Position numbers and translations under genes: made by a program
Assembly (NCBI GenBank): GCA_956465555.1
Contig: OY101122.1
Location: 62,001-126,000 of the forward strand
DNA length: 64,000 nucleotides
Source of the DNA: Nitzschia sp. pyKryTriq1
Lineage: Eukaryota > Bacillariophyta > Bacillariophyceae > Bacillariales > Bacillariaceae
Direction: 5' to 3'
Part shown: positions 10,956 to 22,660 of the stretch, in pieces
Numbering within the stretch: the stretch's first letter is position 1
How the letters are laid out: every line of letters begins with the position of its first letter
The notes under the pieces: model-generated
Told to the model about the DNA's origin: nothing
The model's input: only the letters and a program-made list of their open reading frames with translations
Database searches by the model: none

Positions 10956-12415
10956 CTACAGTAATTCGATAAGACACAAGTGCGGCCAATATTTTCCCGT
11001 CACCCAATACCATTGTGGTTGGTGATTGTTGTGATTCTCGTCGTTCTTGTTGTTGTGGTTGTTGTTGTTGTTGTGGTGGTGGTGAGAATCATGATGATGA
11101 TGAGGATTATGATGATGATATACAGCAATCCCATTCATAACATCGGCATTTTCCACTCGATCGGTATAGAGTGTCGACAAGTCGTAGATTTTCAACACTT
11201 GTCCGGTAGTAGGATGAATTCGTACCAAGACATTTTGAAACCATACATTGGCCAATATCGTACCGGTAATAATACCGGTACCGGTACCGGTACCGGTACC
11301 ATTACCATTACCATTACCATCACCATTACCATCACCATCACCACCACCACCGTCATCGTAAAAATAATATGGTGATGGATCCCATTCCAATTCATTAATC
11401 AATTTCAATACCCGTCGATCATCATTCTTGTTGTTGTGTTTGTTGTGTTTGGTGGTGGTGTGTTGTTGTTGTTGTTGTTGCTGTAGTAGATACGTGACAC
11501 GAAACCTTCGAATCTCTTGGAAATCATCTAAATTATTCCATACCAATATCCATTCCGATCCATCACTGACATAAAAGACTTGTTCGATAGGATCAAAGGT
11601 GATGCCCCATCCTTGCATAGTAGTAGTAGTGTAATGAAAGGAATGGACCAAACGCAAACGCAAATCATCATCATGGTCATGATAATGATCATCGTCGTGG
11701 TCGTGGTCGTCGTCGTCGGCGGCACTGCTACTAGTACTAGTACTAGTAGTACTAGTACTGCTACTACCTGCATCGTAAACAAAGGCAGTCTTTTCGTACC
11801 ATGTCAATTGAATGTATCGATCCCGTCCTTGAGCGTCTCGAAACCAACACAGTCCTTCTCCAAAAAAGGCGGGATCCAAATCGATGGATCGTTCTATCCG
11901 TAATATAAGAGGGTCAGGAGGATAAGGAGGATATGGAACAACATCATCAATGGTGCCATCATCATTTTCTTCTTCTTCTTTATGTTCTTCTTCTTCCTGA
12001 AATAATGACGAAACGAAAAGGAAGGGATCCCAGATTCGTACTTGTGATTCTCCGTACTGGCCAGTCGATTCTACCAAACGTTCCTTGTGCCATACCAATC
12101 CTTGGGTAAAGGCCTTGGGATCATGTGGAAATTGTTGAATGACTCGATATTGATTGCTCACCGTAGCAATTCCGTCAAATTCGTCGTCATGATCATTCTT
12201 GTTGCTCCGTGACGCTGCTGATGCTGACGCTGATGCCGCTGCTGATGATTCGTCATCATCATCATCATTTTGATCTTGGACGAGTGATGGTGGTGGTGGT
12301 GGTTGTCGCAAGAATAAGAATGACGATAAGGACGATGTCGCCCAAAGAACGGCCACTCCGACGACCAGCAGTGAAGTTGCCAGCACCATGATAGAATTAC
12401 TCTTGCTGTTACGGT

Positions 12416-12479
<64 letters not shown>

Positions 12480-12629
12480 ATTTTTTCTTTTTCCGGAAGG
12501 GAACGCTCCGGTTCTTAATATAGCAGGAGATGTTGTCTTGGTACTCGTAGTAGAAGTCTTCTTGAAGGCTGGATGATGCGGATGCTGATGCTGAGAATGG
12601 TTTCGTCTTTTATTATTGATATTGGCCAT
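10956..12629 (-). CDS. Glutaminyl-peptide cyclotransferase, plant type
   Basis: A 557-residue enzyme of the plant/bacterial glutaminyl cyclase family, which converts N-terminal Gln of proteins to pyroglutamate. A cytosolic Asn-Ser tail (residues 50-79) precedes a membrane anchor (81-108), then an acidic linker, then a beta-propeller domain from about residue 160. Family landmarks are PHDPKAFTQGLVW, ESTGQYGESQVR, FGEGLCW, LTWYEKTAFVYD, MQGWGITFD, YVSDGSEW, INELEWDPSP, ANVWFQNVLVRI and NADVMNGIAV. The GEG, ELEW and MNGIA motifs match conserved positions of this family. Asp/His, Gly/Asn/Thr and Asn/His tracts interrupt loops, so the protein is longer than the usual ~270-residue domain. The anchor implies Golgi or secretory action, where pyroglutamate would protect secreted proteins. 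Confidence 0.9.
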
Positions 12630-14294
12630 TATTTATTATTTCGAATTATGTTGTATGTGTCGACCGGATAATAATTAATATGTTTGTTATGATGCGAGGG
12701 AAGATGAGACCAACCACAATAACACACACACACTCTCATAAAAACGACGATCGTTCTCTTCTCGCGTACTACTGTACTTGTATTACACCCTCCGCAAGCT
12801 CTGGTATGGTATACCGCTACGTCCGTACCGATATACCGCGGTACGTATGATCAGCATGCAGTCAATCGATCGATCAATCAATCAATCGATCAGTCAGTTG
12901 ATTGATGATGATGATGATGATATATTTTGAGGAAGGAGACATCAGCAGCAGGCGAGACTGCAAGCAAAGAATGCATAAATAGCACATCGCGCATATACCG
13001 TACATAGCTACCGTACATGGTAGTAGCACCGGTATTACTCGCGTACCGGTCGTACAGTACAAGGTACAGGTACTGTACTGTACGTTGTACTACTGTAAAA
13101 GCAGCGAAAAAGTCAATCGCGTTGTGTCTGAAGGTTGCAGAGGGACTTCGATCGGAGGAGTCAAAATACGTAAAGGTTCAAAGTTCAATGGCATACTGTA
13201 CTACTGTACGCACTGTGTACCGTTACTTGTAGTCTACTCTATGCGCGAGAGCCTGCCCTCCTTGCCACCAAACGGCGCTAACCTACAGATACCAGGTACC
13301 GGTACAGTACCTGGTACTACAAGTACGGCACTGTACCTGCTCGTCATCGTAGCGAAGCGAAGAACAGAACAAATAAGAATTGTAACGGTAGTCATAGTAC
13401 AGTATTCAAATCTATCGTGCCTTTCTTGGATGTTCGTTCCGCCTGCCGCTCGCCCGGCGTGCATTGCTACTACTGTACTGTACAGGTACTGTAGCTTCCT
13501 CTACCGGTACTTTACACAGGCTGTACAGCAACGGTGCCGTACACGTGCTCTACTGGTGCAGTATTTACTTGAACGGTAGCTCTGTTTAAGGCACCACGGG
13601 AACACAAAGAAGGGAGTGGGAATTCTGTGTACTTCGCGGAGTGCTCCAATATCCGATATAATATGTAAGACACATGGTTAGCAATATTTCAGGGGCATAT
13701 TATTGGGGTGGGAATTCGGGATTTCTCCGATATAATATGTAAGACACATGGTTAGTAGGCTTTAAGGGGCATATTATTGGGGTGGGAATTTGGGTATTTC
13801 GGAGTTTGGAAAGACGGCGAGTCGGGGAAAGGAGGCTTTCAGGGGCTTATCTGATCTGGTTTTATCGGGACACATATACAAACGAACGGAAAATGATGCC
13901 TAAGTAGTTCCCTCTGATGTCATTTTTTTTGAGGATGGGAAGAAAGTTCTTCGGCGAACGAAAACATCACGGTACCACCGTAGTGTTTTGAATTATTCGT
14001 GCGTATCCCGAGACACCATACATTGATGGATGATGGAAACGAGAAAGGCAACATTCTCACAACTCACACAACACCGAGGTTTTGGAGCATTCAAAAGTAC
14101 GTACGCACCGCTATTCATTACTTTCATTTCACTCTATCACAGCAGCATAACATCATCGGCAGCACTCACTAATCATAATCTTTCCTCTGCTCGTGGTTGT
14201 TGTTTTCTCGATCTCCTCAAGTAACAGAGCAGCTGCAACGAGAACATCTTGCAATCTTTCGAAGAACGACGGGACATCAGTATCTGCAACCACA
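12630..14294. other. Intergenic region with a tandem repeat
   Basis: No credible gene. GGTACC and TACAGTACC words dominate 12770-13560. A 74-bp direct repeat lies at 13653-13800. The last 250 bases are the probable leader of the secreted protein starting at 14295. Confidence 0.45.
13653..13800. repeat. Two tandem copies of a 74-bp unit
   Basis: Copies begin CCGATATAATATGTAAGACA at 13653 and 13727 and share GGGGCATATTATTGGGGTGG downstream. The copies differ mainly in a short central stretch. Confidence 0.85.
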
Positions 14295-17261
14295 ATGGGG
14301 AATCGAAGCCATGCGACTACTGCCAGCACCGACAACGGGGCGCGATCCGTTGGCCTGCTTTTTCTCTCTCTCTTCATTGCTGCTGGAATGGTGTTCAGCG
14401 GAGAGATGATGATTCGGCGGCTTGGTCATGATGATTACGAGTCGTCCTTGGCGAAAACAAACACAGTTCTTGCTGTGCCGCAAGACGAGGCACGAGAAGC
14501 AACGCGAGTCCGACGTCTACTATCCGTGCAGGCTGGAGCATCCTCGGCGCGCGCTCCCAAGGCTAAGATCATCGAGACGTCTGACGAGGACTACGAGAAC
14601 GGGGCACGCTACTCTCGCGTCAGTGATCGAGCCTCTGAAGGTGGTGCGGGAGCTTATGCGGATGCGTTCAGAAGTTCGAATGTTGGTCCCAACGGAAAAG
14701 GCAGCAAGAAGGACTGTAAAGGAAAAGGTGGAAAAGGAAACGGCGGCAAAGGTGGAAAAGGAGAAGACGGCAAAGGCGGAAAAGGAGAAGGAGACGGCAA
14801 AGGCGGAAAAGGAGAAGGAGACGGCAAAGGCGGAAAAGGGGAAGACGGCAAAGGCGGAAAAGGAGAAGCAAGCGGAGGAGCAGAAGGCGGAAAGGGCGAA
14901 ACAAGCGGAGGAGCAGTAGGAGGCGGAGCGGGAAAAGGCGAAACAAGCGGAGTAGGCGGAGCAGGCGGAAACGGAGAAACAAGCGGGGCAGGCGGACAAG
15001 GCGAAACAGGCGGTGCAGCTGTAGAAGGCGGAACAGGCGAAACAGACGGGGCAGCAGTAGGCGGCGGGGCTGGTGGACAAGGCGAAACAGACGGCGCAGG
15101 TGGAGCAGACGACGGGGCTGGTGGACAAGGCGAAACAGACGGCGCCGGTGGAGCAGACGAAACAGGCGGTAACGGCGAAATAGACGGAGCAGGCGGAAAA
15201 GGCGAAACAAGCGGAAGAGGCGAAACAGGCGGGGCAGCCATAGAAGGCGGAGCAGAAGGACAAGGCGAAACCGACGGAGCAGGTGGAGCAGACGAAACAG
15301 ATGGAGCAGACGAAACAGGTGGAAAAGGCGGCAAAGGCGGCAAAGGCGAAACAGACGGAAAAGGAGGAAAAGGGGAATCAGGCAAGGGAGGCAATGTTGG
15401 AGCTGCCTCGAGGACCTCCAGGACCAAGGCAATCTCGTCCACTGCCGAGGACGGAGCTGCCACGTACAGGTATACCCGAGGAAGCCCGAGAGCGCAAGAG
15501 GGAGAGGCAGGTATTGCCTCACGCCTTGACTTTCATAAAGCAAAAAAAGGCGAGACAGGAAAAGGCGAGACAGGAAAAGGCGAATCAGGAAAAGGCGAAA
15601 CAGGAAAAGGCGAGACAGGAAAAGGCGAATCAGGAAAAGGCGAATCGGGAAAAGGCGATTCAGGAAAAGGCGAATCAGGAAAAGGCGCGTCAGGAAAAGG
15701 CGCGTCAGGAAAAGGCGAATCAGGAAAAGGCGAATCAGGCAAGGGCTCTAAGAGCTCCAAGAAGTCCAAGAAGTCCAAAAAGTCCAAGAAATCCAAGCGC
15801 TCCAAGTCCTCCAAGTCTAGCAAATCTCCGGACGACTGCCCAGACGAAGAAGATCCGACCCCATCACCAATTCCTCAGACATCAACAGTTCCGCCAGTAG
15901 CACCAACTGGTCAAGTAGTACCACCGACCCCAGCACCAGTTACAAATACCCCAGCACCAATTCCTCAGACATCAACAGTTCCGCCAGAAGCACCAACTGG
16001 TCAAGTAGTACCACCGACCCCAGCACCAGTTACAAATACCCCAGCACCAATTCCTCAGACATCAACAGTTCCGCCAGAAGCACCAACTGGTCAAGTAGTA
16101 CCACCGACCCCAGCACCAGTTACAAATACCCCAGCACCAATTCCTCAGACATCAACAGTTCCACCACAACCAACTGGTCAAGTAGTACCACCGACCCCAG
16201 CACCAGTTACAAATACCCCAGCACCAATTCCTCAGACATCAACAGTTCCGCCACAACCAACTGGTCAAGTAGTACCACCGACCCCAGCACCAGTTACAAA
16301 TACCCCAGCACCAATTCCTCAGACATCAACAGTTCCTCCGCAACCAACCGGTCAAGTAGTGCCAGGGAGCTCACCACCGACCAATGCACCAGTTACTGCA
16401 ACACCAACCTATGCACCAGTTACTGCAACACCGACCTTTGCACCAGTCACTGCACCGCCGACCTATGCACCAGTCACCGCACCACCAACCTATGCACCAG
16501 TCACTGCACCGCCGACCTATGCACCAGTCACTGCACCACCGACCCCAGCACCAATTGTTACTGCACCGCCGACCTATGCACCAGTAGTTACTGCACCACC
16601 GACCTATGCACCTGTTGTTACTGCACCACCGACCTATGCACCTTTTGTTAGTACTGCTGCACCAGTGACTTCTTCACGACCGACCTGCCCACCGACCCAC
16701 GCACCCGTAGGAGGTACTTCTTTACCAGCCGCGACGCCTCCTCCTACTTGTGTGCCGATTCCCTCGCCATGTACCGGTTCCGAGGAATGTTGCTCTGGTT
16801 GCTGTCATGCAGACACAAAGACATGCTGCGTCCCTGACGGTGCGATTTGCCTTCCTCCTTCTCCTCCTTGTTTTCCTATTCCCTCGCCATGTACCGGTTC
16901 CGACGACTGTTGCTCTGGCTGCTGCAATTCAAACACAAAGACATGCTGCCCCCCAAACCCACAAGAAGGTTTTTGCCTTCCTTCTTCTTCCTCTTCGTCT
17001 TCTTCTTGTACGGCGGATACCCAGCGCTGTGCCAATTCCGAGGACTGCTGCTCCCAATGTTGTAATATGGTCACGAAATTATGCTGCCCCCCTGGCCAAG
17101 CGACGTGTGTTCCTCTTGTTGAGAATCCTACTGCTCGAACAAGATTCCTTTTGGATGTCATCATGAGCAGCGGCAGCACCACCTACGGCAGCACCGAGAA
17201 GAAAGTTGAAAAGGAAGGAGTGAGCTCGGCCACGGCCTCGTCCAGCGTCCTTCGATGGTAG
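14295..17261 (+). CDS. Secreted Lys/Gly/Glu-rich cell-wall-type protein with VLRW tail (paralog 1)
   Basis: 988 residues from ATG 14295; the longer open frame begins at a GTG. Order: signal peptide (about 14-38), RRLL site (73-76), and the module YSRVSDRASEGGAGAYADAF. A Lys/Gly block with one Cys follows, then a long KGGKGE/GETDGAGG region (about 136-370). Next are a second module (YRYTRGSPRAQEGEAGIASR), KGETGKGES repeats (about 415-485), a KKSKKSKKSK stretch (about 487-508) and DDCPDEE (about 513). The stalk is six ~30-residue Pro/Thr repeats plus APVTAPPTY repeats. Three knottin-like motifs (CCSGCC...TKTCC, about 820-938) follow, then RFLLD and VLRW-stop. KXXK clusters and RXL sites are known from diatom silaffins, so a silica or extracellular-matrix role is inferred. 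An adhesive or wall stalk protein is the main alternative. Confidence 0.8.
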   Translation: MGNRSHATTASTDNGARSVGLLFLSLFIAAGMVFSGEMMIRRLGHDDYESSLAKTNTVLAVPQDEAREATRVRRLLSVQAGASSARAPKAKIIETSDEDYENGARYSRVSDRASEGGAGAYADAFRSSNVGPNGKGSKKDCKGKGGKGNGGKGGKGEDGKGGKGEGDGKGGKGEGDGKGGKGEDGKGGKGEASGGAEGGKGETSGGAVGGGAGKGETSGVGGAGGNGETSGAGGQGETGGAAVEGGTGETDGAAVGGGAGGQGETDGAGGADDGAGGQGETDGAGGADETGGNGEIDGAGGKGETSGRGETGGAAIEGGAEGQGETDGAGGADETDGADETGGKGGKGGKGETDGKGGKGESGKGGNVGAASRTSRTKAISSTAEDGAATYRYTRGSPRAQEGEAGIASRLDFHKAKKGETGKGETGKGESGKGETGKGETGKGESGKGESGKGDSGKGESGKGASGKGASGKGESGKGESGKGSKSSKKSKKSKKSKKSKRSKSSKSSKSPDDCPDEEDPTPSPIPQTSTVPPVAPTGQVVPPTPAPVTNTPAPIPQTSTVPPEAPTGQVVPPTPAPVTNTPAPIPQTSTVPPEAPTGQVVPPTPAPVTNTPAPIPQTSTVPPQPTGQVVPPTPAPVTNTPAPIPQTSTVPPQPTGQVVPPTPAPVTNTPAPIPQTSTVPPQPTGQVVPGSSPPTNAPVTATPTYAPVTATPTFAPVTAPPTYAPVTAPPTYAPVTAPPTYAPVTAPPTPAPIVTAPPTYAPVVTAPPTYAPVVTAPPTYAPFVSTAAPVTSSRPTCPPTHAPVGGTSLPAATPPPTCVPIPSPCTGSEECCSGCCHADTKTCCVPDGAICLPPSPPCFPIPSPCTGSDDCCSGCCNSNTKTCCPPNPQEGFCLPSSSSSSSSCTADTQRCANSEDCCSQCCNMVTKLCCPPGQATCVPLVENPTARTRFLLDVIMSSGSTTYGSTEKKVEKEGVSSATASSSVLRW
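15839..16650 (+). repeat. In-frame Pro/Thr stalk repeats of paralog 1
   Basis: About six 84-90-bp units encode an IPQTSTVPP...PTGQVVPPTPAPV pattern. They pass into shorter units encoding APVTAPPTY. The units are near-identical at DNA level, which suggests recent expansion. Confidence 0.85.
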
Positions 17262-18607
17262 GAGGAAAAATGAATAACAAGAACAAACAGAGTTCACGTA
17301 CCGAAAAAGAAAGAAAAAAAAAGAAAGAAAGAAAGAATATATTGGAAAGAAAGAAAACAGAAAGAAAGAAAAGAGAAAGAAAAAACATAAAGAAAGAAAA
17401 ACAGAAAGAAAGAAAACAGAAAGAAAAAACAGAAAGAAAGAAAACAGAAAGAAAAAGAAAACAGAATAAGCGGAATATACCATCTTCATAAGCGCCATAG
17501 ACAATAAAAAGCTAGACAACGACAATGACAACGACGACGACAACAACAACAATATAAAGCCAAAAGAAAATGACCGGCGCCCGATTTCCGATTTTGATGC
17601 GGTAGTATAACAAGTATCATTATCCCAGCGATGGTGGTGGTGGAGGTGGTGGTGGTGCGAATTTCACAACAAGAACAACCACATATATCCTCCTTCTTCG
17701 AGTCCTGTGCTTGCATCCTTCGTCGAGTTCACGCAACGAAAGATCAGGCTGCTGCCAGGAAGCACGTAGTATAGCTAGCTTCTCTTCCATGCATAGCTGT
17801 TGGCAGCGCAGGGTACCGAACGATTTCATACAACTGATTGCTTTGCCTTGCCACAAAAAATTCAACTTGGGTCATGATGTCACGAATGATTTGAGGCCTG
17901 TAGGGAGTGTTTTCTTCACGAAGGTGCTCCATGATGTTGTGGCGGACAAAGGTGTTACTCGGTATGTACATTCCTTTGCAGGAGAGACCGGACACCAGTG
18001 CAGTGCTGTTGGAAGCGTAGTAGTAGTAGTAGTAGTAGTAAAACACATAAATAAAATAGACTACTACTGCTAGAGAACTAGCTTCTACTACTTCTAGCTA
18101 GTAGTAGATAGAAGATGATGAATGAAATTATGTATATTTAGGGGCGTGAACCCGGTATGTATATGCATATGTATATGTATCTTAGTAGTACTACGACACT
18201 ACTACCGGTAGTACCAAGGATGGTACCCACCAGTAGCAGTAGTAGTCTCCGCCTGTCGACAACGACGCGTGATATTATATGCCAGTTGTTCATGTTCATG
18301 TGGATGTGGATACGACTGCTGCTGCTGCTGCTGCTGCTCCTTTGTTCTTACTGCTTGCACCCCGCCGGAACGACGACGACGAGGCAGAGAAGCAAAGCAA
18401 AGCACAAAAGATGATGAACGAGGAACCAATTCAGCATCAGCATCATTCCTGAAGAAAATTGGGATCGTCATCCATTATATTCATCCGTGCACGTCCGATC
18501 TACTACTATCGAAGGATCGATCGAGCAGGAGGAATTCCCTTCGCTTTCCTTTCCTTCCTTCGCTTCATTTGAATATTTCGTTAGTCCCTCGCTAGCTAGC
18601 TAGCTAG
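17262..18607. other. Intergenic region with a polypurine tract
   Basis: From about 17300 to 17470 the plus strand is an almost pure A/G tract (AAAGAAAG) directly after the stop of paralog 1. A possible gene remnant lies at 17620-18046 on the minus strand. The rest is low-complexity sequence. Confidence 0.5.
17620..18046 (-). pseudogene. Possible frame-split gene remnant, unknown
   Basis: Two overlapping minus-strand frames look protein-like. The first has PSNTFVRHNIMEHLREENTP and DIMTQVEFFVARQSNQLYEI. The second, offset frame has CMEEKLAILRASWQQPDLSL. Neither alone makes a complete protein. Joining them near 17800-17830 would give a helix-rich segment, so a frameshifted relic or a missed short exon structure is possible. 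No family is recognised. Part of the N-terminal frame is a codon-repeat tyrosine run. Confidence 0.25.
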
Positions 18608-20825
18608 CTAGTTCAACTTGTAGACATTGGTCCCATCGACATGATCCGTCGCTCCATCATCCAGTACGGGACGAAGTGGTTCTTCGGTCGCATCTTCTTC
18701 ATCCATGGCGGCCGTTTCTTGATGGGCCACATGATGATGCCTCTTGTTCATGTTCATGTTGTTGGCGGAGGAGGATGTTGGTTTGGAGACATGATGATCG
18801 TCGTCGTCGTCGTCGTCGTTGTCTTTATGATCCTCGTCCTTGTCCTCGTCCTTTTCCTTTTTGTTTGGTGGAGTAAAGGCCTCATCCATGGGATCCAAAT
18901 AGACAAGATCGTTTGGATTGAAAAAGTAGGCGACGACGTAAGAACGAAAGGGCACGAGTGCCGCAATCAAGGCCGGAAAGATATAACCTTGAATAGTAGT
19001 TGTTGTAGTAGTTGTTGTGGTAGTAGTAGCAGTATACAAGTACAAAAGTAAAAGTAGGAGGTGTGAGGAGAGTGGATCAAACAAAAAATGAAACAAACGA
19101 ACCAACCAAAATCGAAAACCAAAACCAATAAGAAAACAACGTACCGACGGATGCAAATTGGGATACACCAAAGATGATTGCCGTACATCCGACTTGGGTC
19201 AGTGTAAAGAGTTGAACCGTCCGCCACGATGAGACCTGGGTGACAATGGGTACCGGAGGACGTTTTTTGGGCAACATGGCATTGAACAACAAGCGTTCCC
19301 AAATGGCATTGCCATGCAAGGCGACAATACCCAAATAGAGCAATACACCAAAGAGACTACCGACGGGAATCCATGAAATGGCCGTCATGCAAGCCAATGC
19401 GACAAACATTAGTGCGGCTTGTAAAAAGCCGGACCAACGTTGTTCTTCACATTTCGTATAGACTTCTCGTTTCACTCCATCAATGTATTGATATTCCTTG
19501 GTACAGAGGGATCGTGTATGGAGTGGTGCTTGGGGGATCAAGCCATTGCCGGGTGGTAATCCCAGCATACCACAAGGAAAAAAGGTAATACCTAGAATGA
19601 AAAAGTCCCAATGATAGGCCGGCGGTTTTTTCAAATTGTACTTTGGAAGTTGACTCAATATACTCGAAACATTATGATCAATGAAAAAGAGTAGATAGAA
19701 CATGAGTCCTGGAAAGAGTGCACCAAAGATACCGCGCAAATCGATATCGTAGGTAGGAATGACCCACCAATTCCGATTGGGATCGGTGGGTTGCCAATTC
19801 CACGGTACCACCGGAATGTTGATTCGATCGAGGGCACCGTCTTGATCGACTCCCGGTAGGTACGACAGGGCCGTCACCAGTACCAAGGAAAGGACCATGT
19901 TGTAGGCGGCCAAAAAGGTCCGAACCGAACGGGTCCAATACACCCAGGTATCGGCAAAGTGCAATACCCAACAAATCCCGCATGTCAAGAGTCCAATCAA
20001 GAGACCGGCATAGGCTGCCGCTCGATCTTCCGGAGTGGTGGTGTGTTCATAGTCGAGCAAGTGAATGGGAACGATGAGATCTCGAATGCCCGAATAGATA
20101 AAGGCGGATGCAATAAAGAGTTCAAAGATTTGCAACGTAAAGGGTGTAATGTGCCATACCAGATTCACCACGCCAATCATGGCGGAAATCATATGCAACA
20201 ATCCGGCCCAAATACACGTCCACCAAAAAAAGGAAAAGTAATCGGCATCAAAGACATCCGATGCCAATTGATAGGACGTTCCCAACAATATCGCGACGGG
20301 ACCCGTCACTCCCATAATGACCAAGGGTTGTCCGGCAAAGACGGCATAAATGATACCAATAGTACCGGAGCTCATGAGTGTTTCGGCCACCGCCAATTTG
20401 CCTTGTGTTTGTCGATCGAGCAATTCGGCAAAAATCAGGGCCGGAATGAGTTGGACCATGAATGCATACACTACGGCATTCAGGACGGTAATGATGCGAC
20501 CATTGCCGGGTTGGACCTTCCAATCATCGAGATAGTACGGAGCACGAGCTTTCAAATCGCCCATCATGCCCGTCATACATTGAATCATCGTGCTGGGCTC
20601 TTTCTTCGTCTTCATGAAGGAGTTGTTGTTGTTGTCATCATCATCACTGCCACTGTTGCTGTGAGAAGACGACTCGGGAGGAGTTCTAGTACCCTTTCCC
20701 CTTCCCCTCCCAGCACCCGTGTTGGGTGTGGGATGAAACTTGATATTCTTCTCCGGATCCTCGGCGGCGCCATCAGCATCATGGGGAGACGGCGGACTGG
20801 CCGATAACGTGACTTCTTGAGACAT
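18608..20825 (-). CDS. SLC4-family anion/bicarbonate transporter, two exons
   Basis: Exons 19145-20825 and 18608-18987 join across a 157-nt intron (donor GTACGT, acceptor TTCAAG) to give 686 residues. The join rebuilds SVGYIFPALIAALVPFRSY, the usual last membrane segment. Residues 1-100 are disordered and the multipass core begins near 108. Landmarks are GPVAILLGTSYQLA (about 175-188), FFIDHNVSSIL (380-390), KPPAYHWDFFILGI (400-413) and GLPPGNGLIPQAPLHTRSL (422-440), followed by EEQRWSGFLQAAL. These match the SLC4/BOR superfamily, which moves bicarbonate, borate or other anions with Na+, H+ or Cl-. The C-tail is acidic and His-rich. In diatoms SLC4 proteins take up bicarbonate; borate export cannot be excluded. 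It lies in the same orientation as the SulP gene behind it. Confidence 0.93.
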
Positions 20826-22660
20826 TATTCTTATTGTTCTTGTTCTTGTTCTTGTTATACGTACAAGAGTAGGTTAGAGTAGGTTAGTTGATGATGAGTA
20901 TGGTATTAGGTAAAATGGCGTTATCGGTGAAACTTCATTTTCCATCATCATCATCCCCTTCATCACACTTATTCTTCCTCTTCATCATCGCGCATTATTC
21001 TTCTTCATTCATTATCCGACCTCTCTTCGCGAGGTTCTTATTTACGTATGTATCATCTATCTTGTGGTTCTCTGCGTCCGCTCATTGGGCCTCTATTTTA
21101 CTTTTTCGTACATATTGTACGTAGAACTCTACGTAAACATCCATTATTCATTCTACTCGCACACTACGTACAAGTACAGTACCGCCGGTACACGCGCATC
21201 GCGATCGCCACGCACCACGTCATTAAAGTCCAACGTATGCCTACGACATTCACTAGGACATGGGAGGGCAACGGATCTTTATTACCTACATCTACATTAC
21301 TGTAGATATGTTAATGCATGCGTCATCGCGCACATTCACAATAATGGAAGTGTGTGTTCTGTTGTTCTTCTTGGATGGACCTCGCAAGCAATAATAATCA
21401 TCGGCACTTTCATACACGCACGCAAGCACACACAAAATCGTTCTTTGGACTGATCTATTTCCGACCTCGTGTACGTACGAATCTTGCTTCGCTTCGGGAT
21501 GGGTTTGTTTGTTTGGAAAGAAGAATTATTATTATTCTTCATCGATCGATCATCGATCTTCGCCTTCATCTTGGTTTTGCATCTCTCAACTTTCTACATT
21601 ACTGGTACAGTACTATGATACAGTATTATTTGGTACTGGTCCATGCGGTATTACTACTACGGGCGGTAGATAGTACTTGCATGTACTACCGGTACTGTAC
21701 CGGTACTGTACCGGTACTATTTTACAAGATGATGATAAGTATACTGTATATCTATCTATGGTACTACTATCTTCGTTTGGATTTTGTTGCGAACCCATGC
21801 ACGAACCCCATGCACGAATGAATGAATGGTGATGAATGGAGACGAATGGAGACGAATGGAGAGACGAATGGAGACGAATGAATGGATGGATGGATGAATG
21901 ACGAACCAACAAGCTGCTGCAACAACAACAACAAGCCAATCCTGCATCAGCATCGATGGATGATGATACTAATAACTAGTACTACCGGTACTTGTTTTAC
22001 CGCATCGGTACTTGTACTAGTAATACCGTAGTAGTACTACTATTACTGTAAACGAGGAGGATGACGATGATGATCATGATCATGATCATGATGATCCGAT
22101 CTGGCGTACTACTAATTGTACAGTCTACAACAAGAAGCTAGTCGACGACGACGACGACTCGTACAGTACGGAATCAGGACGAATGATGAATCATGAAAGA
22201 AGAAGCAAGTGCTGACACATACTACTAGTAGTAGAGAAATATTGAACTCTCTACTACTACTCTACTAGAGTGCTAGAGTAGTCGACGAGGAGTAGTCGTA
22301 CAACTACTACTCTAGTAGTAGAGTATGGTGCAGTACCGGACAAGTACTTGTACTGGTGGTACTTTCTCTACTACTACTAGTAGAGTAGCTACTACTAGCT
22401 AGGTCGCTTGATACAGTACAATGCGATTTGTTATCATACAACAACAACTGCTACTACTCGAGAGTCGTGCTACTCTACTAGTAGTAGAGTACCTACTATT
22501 TACGCTGCTTTAGCTTATTGGTAGTAGTAGTCTACTACTAGTAGTGGTAGTATGAACATCACAGCTACCCAGCATAACCGACACTCCACCACTGTAATAC
22601 CAACGTATCATTATTATCGTTGTTGTTGTTGCAGTCAATACTACTACTTCTAGTAGAGTA
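20826..22660. other. Intergenic region, 1.8 kb
   Basis: No credible gene. It includes the leader of the SLC4 gene, a GAATGGAGAC repeat patch (21825-21900), GTACCGGTAC words (21660-21720, 21980-22030) and CTACTAGTAG/TAGAGTA words (22220-22560). Open frames in it are unsupported. Confidence 0.45.

Noticed and set aside
13085-13579. 164-residue plus-strand frame
   Set aside because: It is built from TACAGTACC/GGTACC words and has a Tyr/Cys/Leu-biased composition without a domain.
14654-15823. Minus-strand frames rich in Pro/Phe/Ser/Leu opposite paralog 1
   Set aside because: They are antisense shadows of the KGGKGE and KGETGKGES coding repeats, with no start context or domain.
19077-19144. Reading the SLC4 first exon through to its own stop (582 residues)
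   Set aside because: The read-through tail (TLFSYWFWFSILVGSFVSFFV) is intron sequence; splicing restores the standard last membrane segment and an acidic C-tail.
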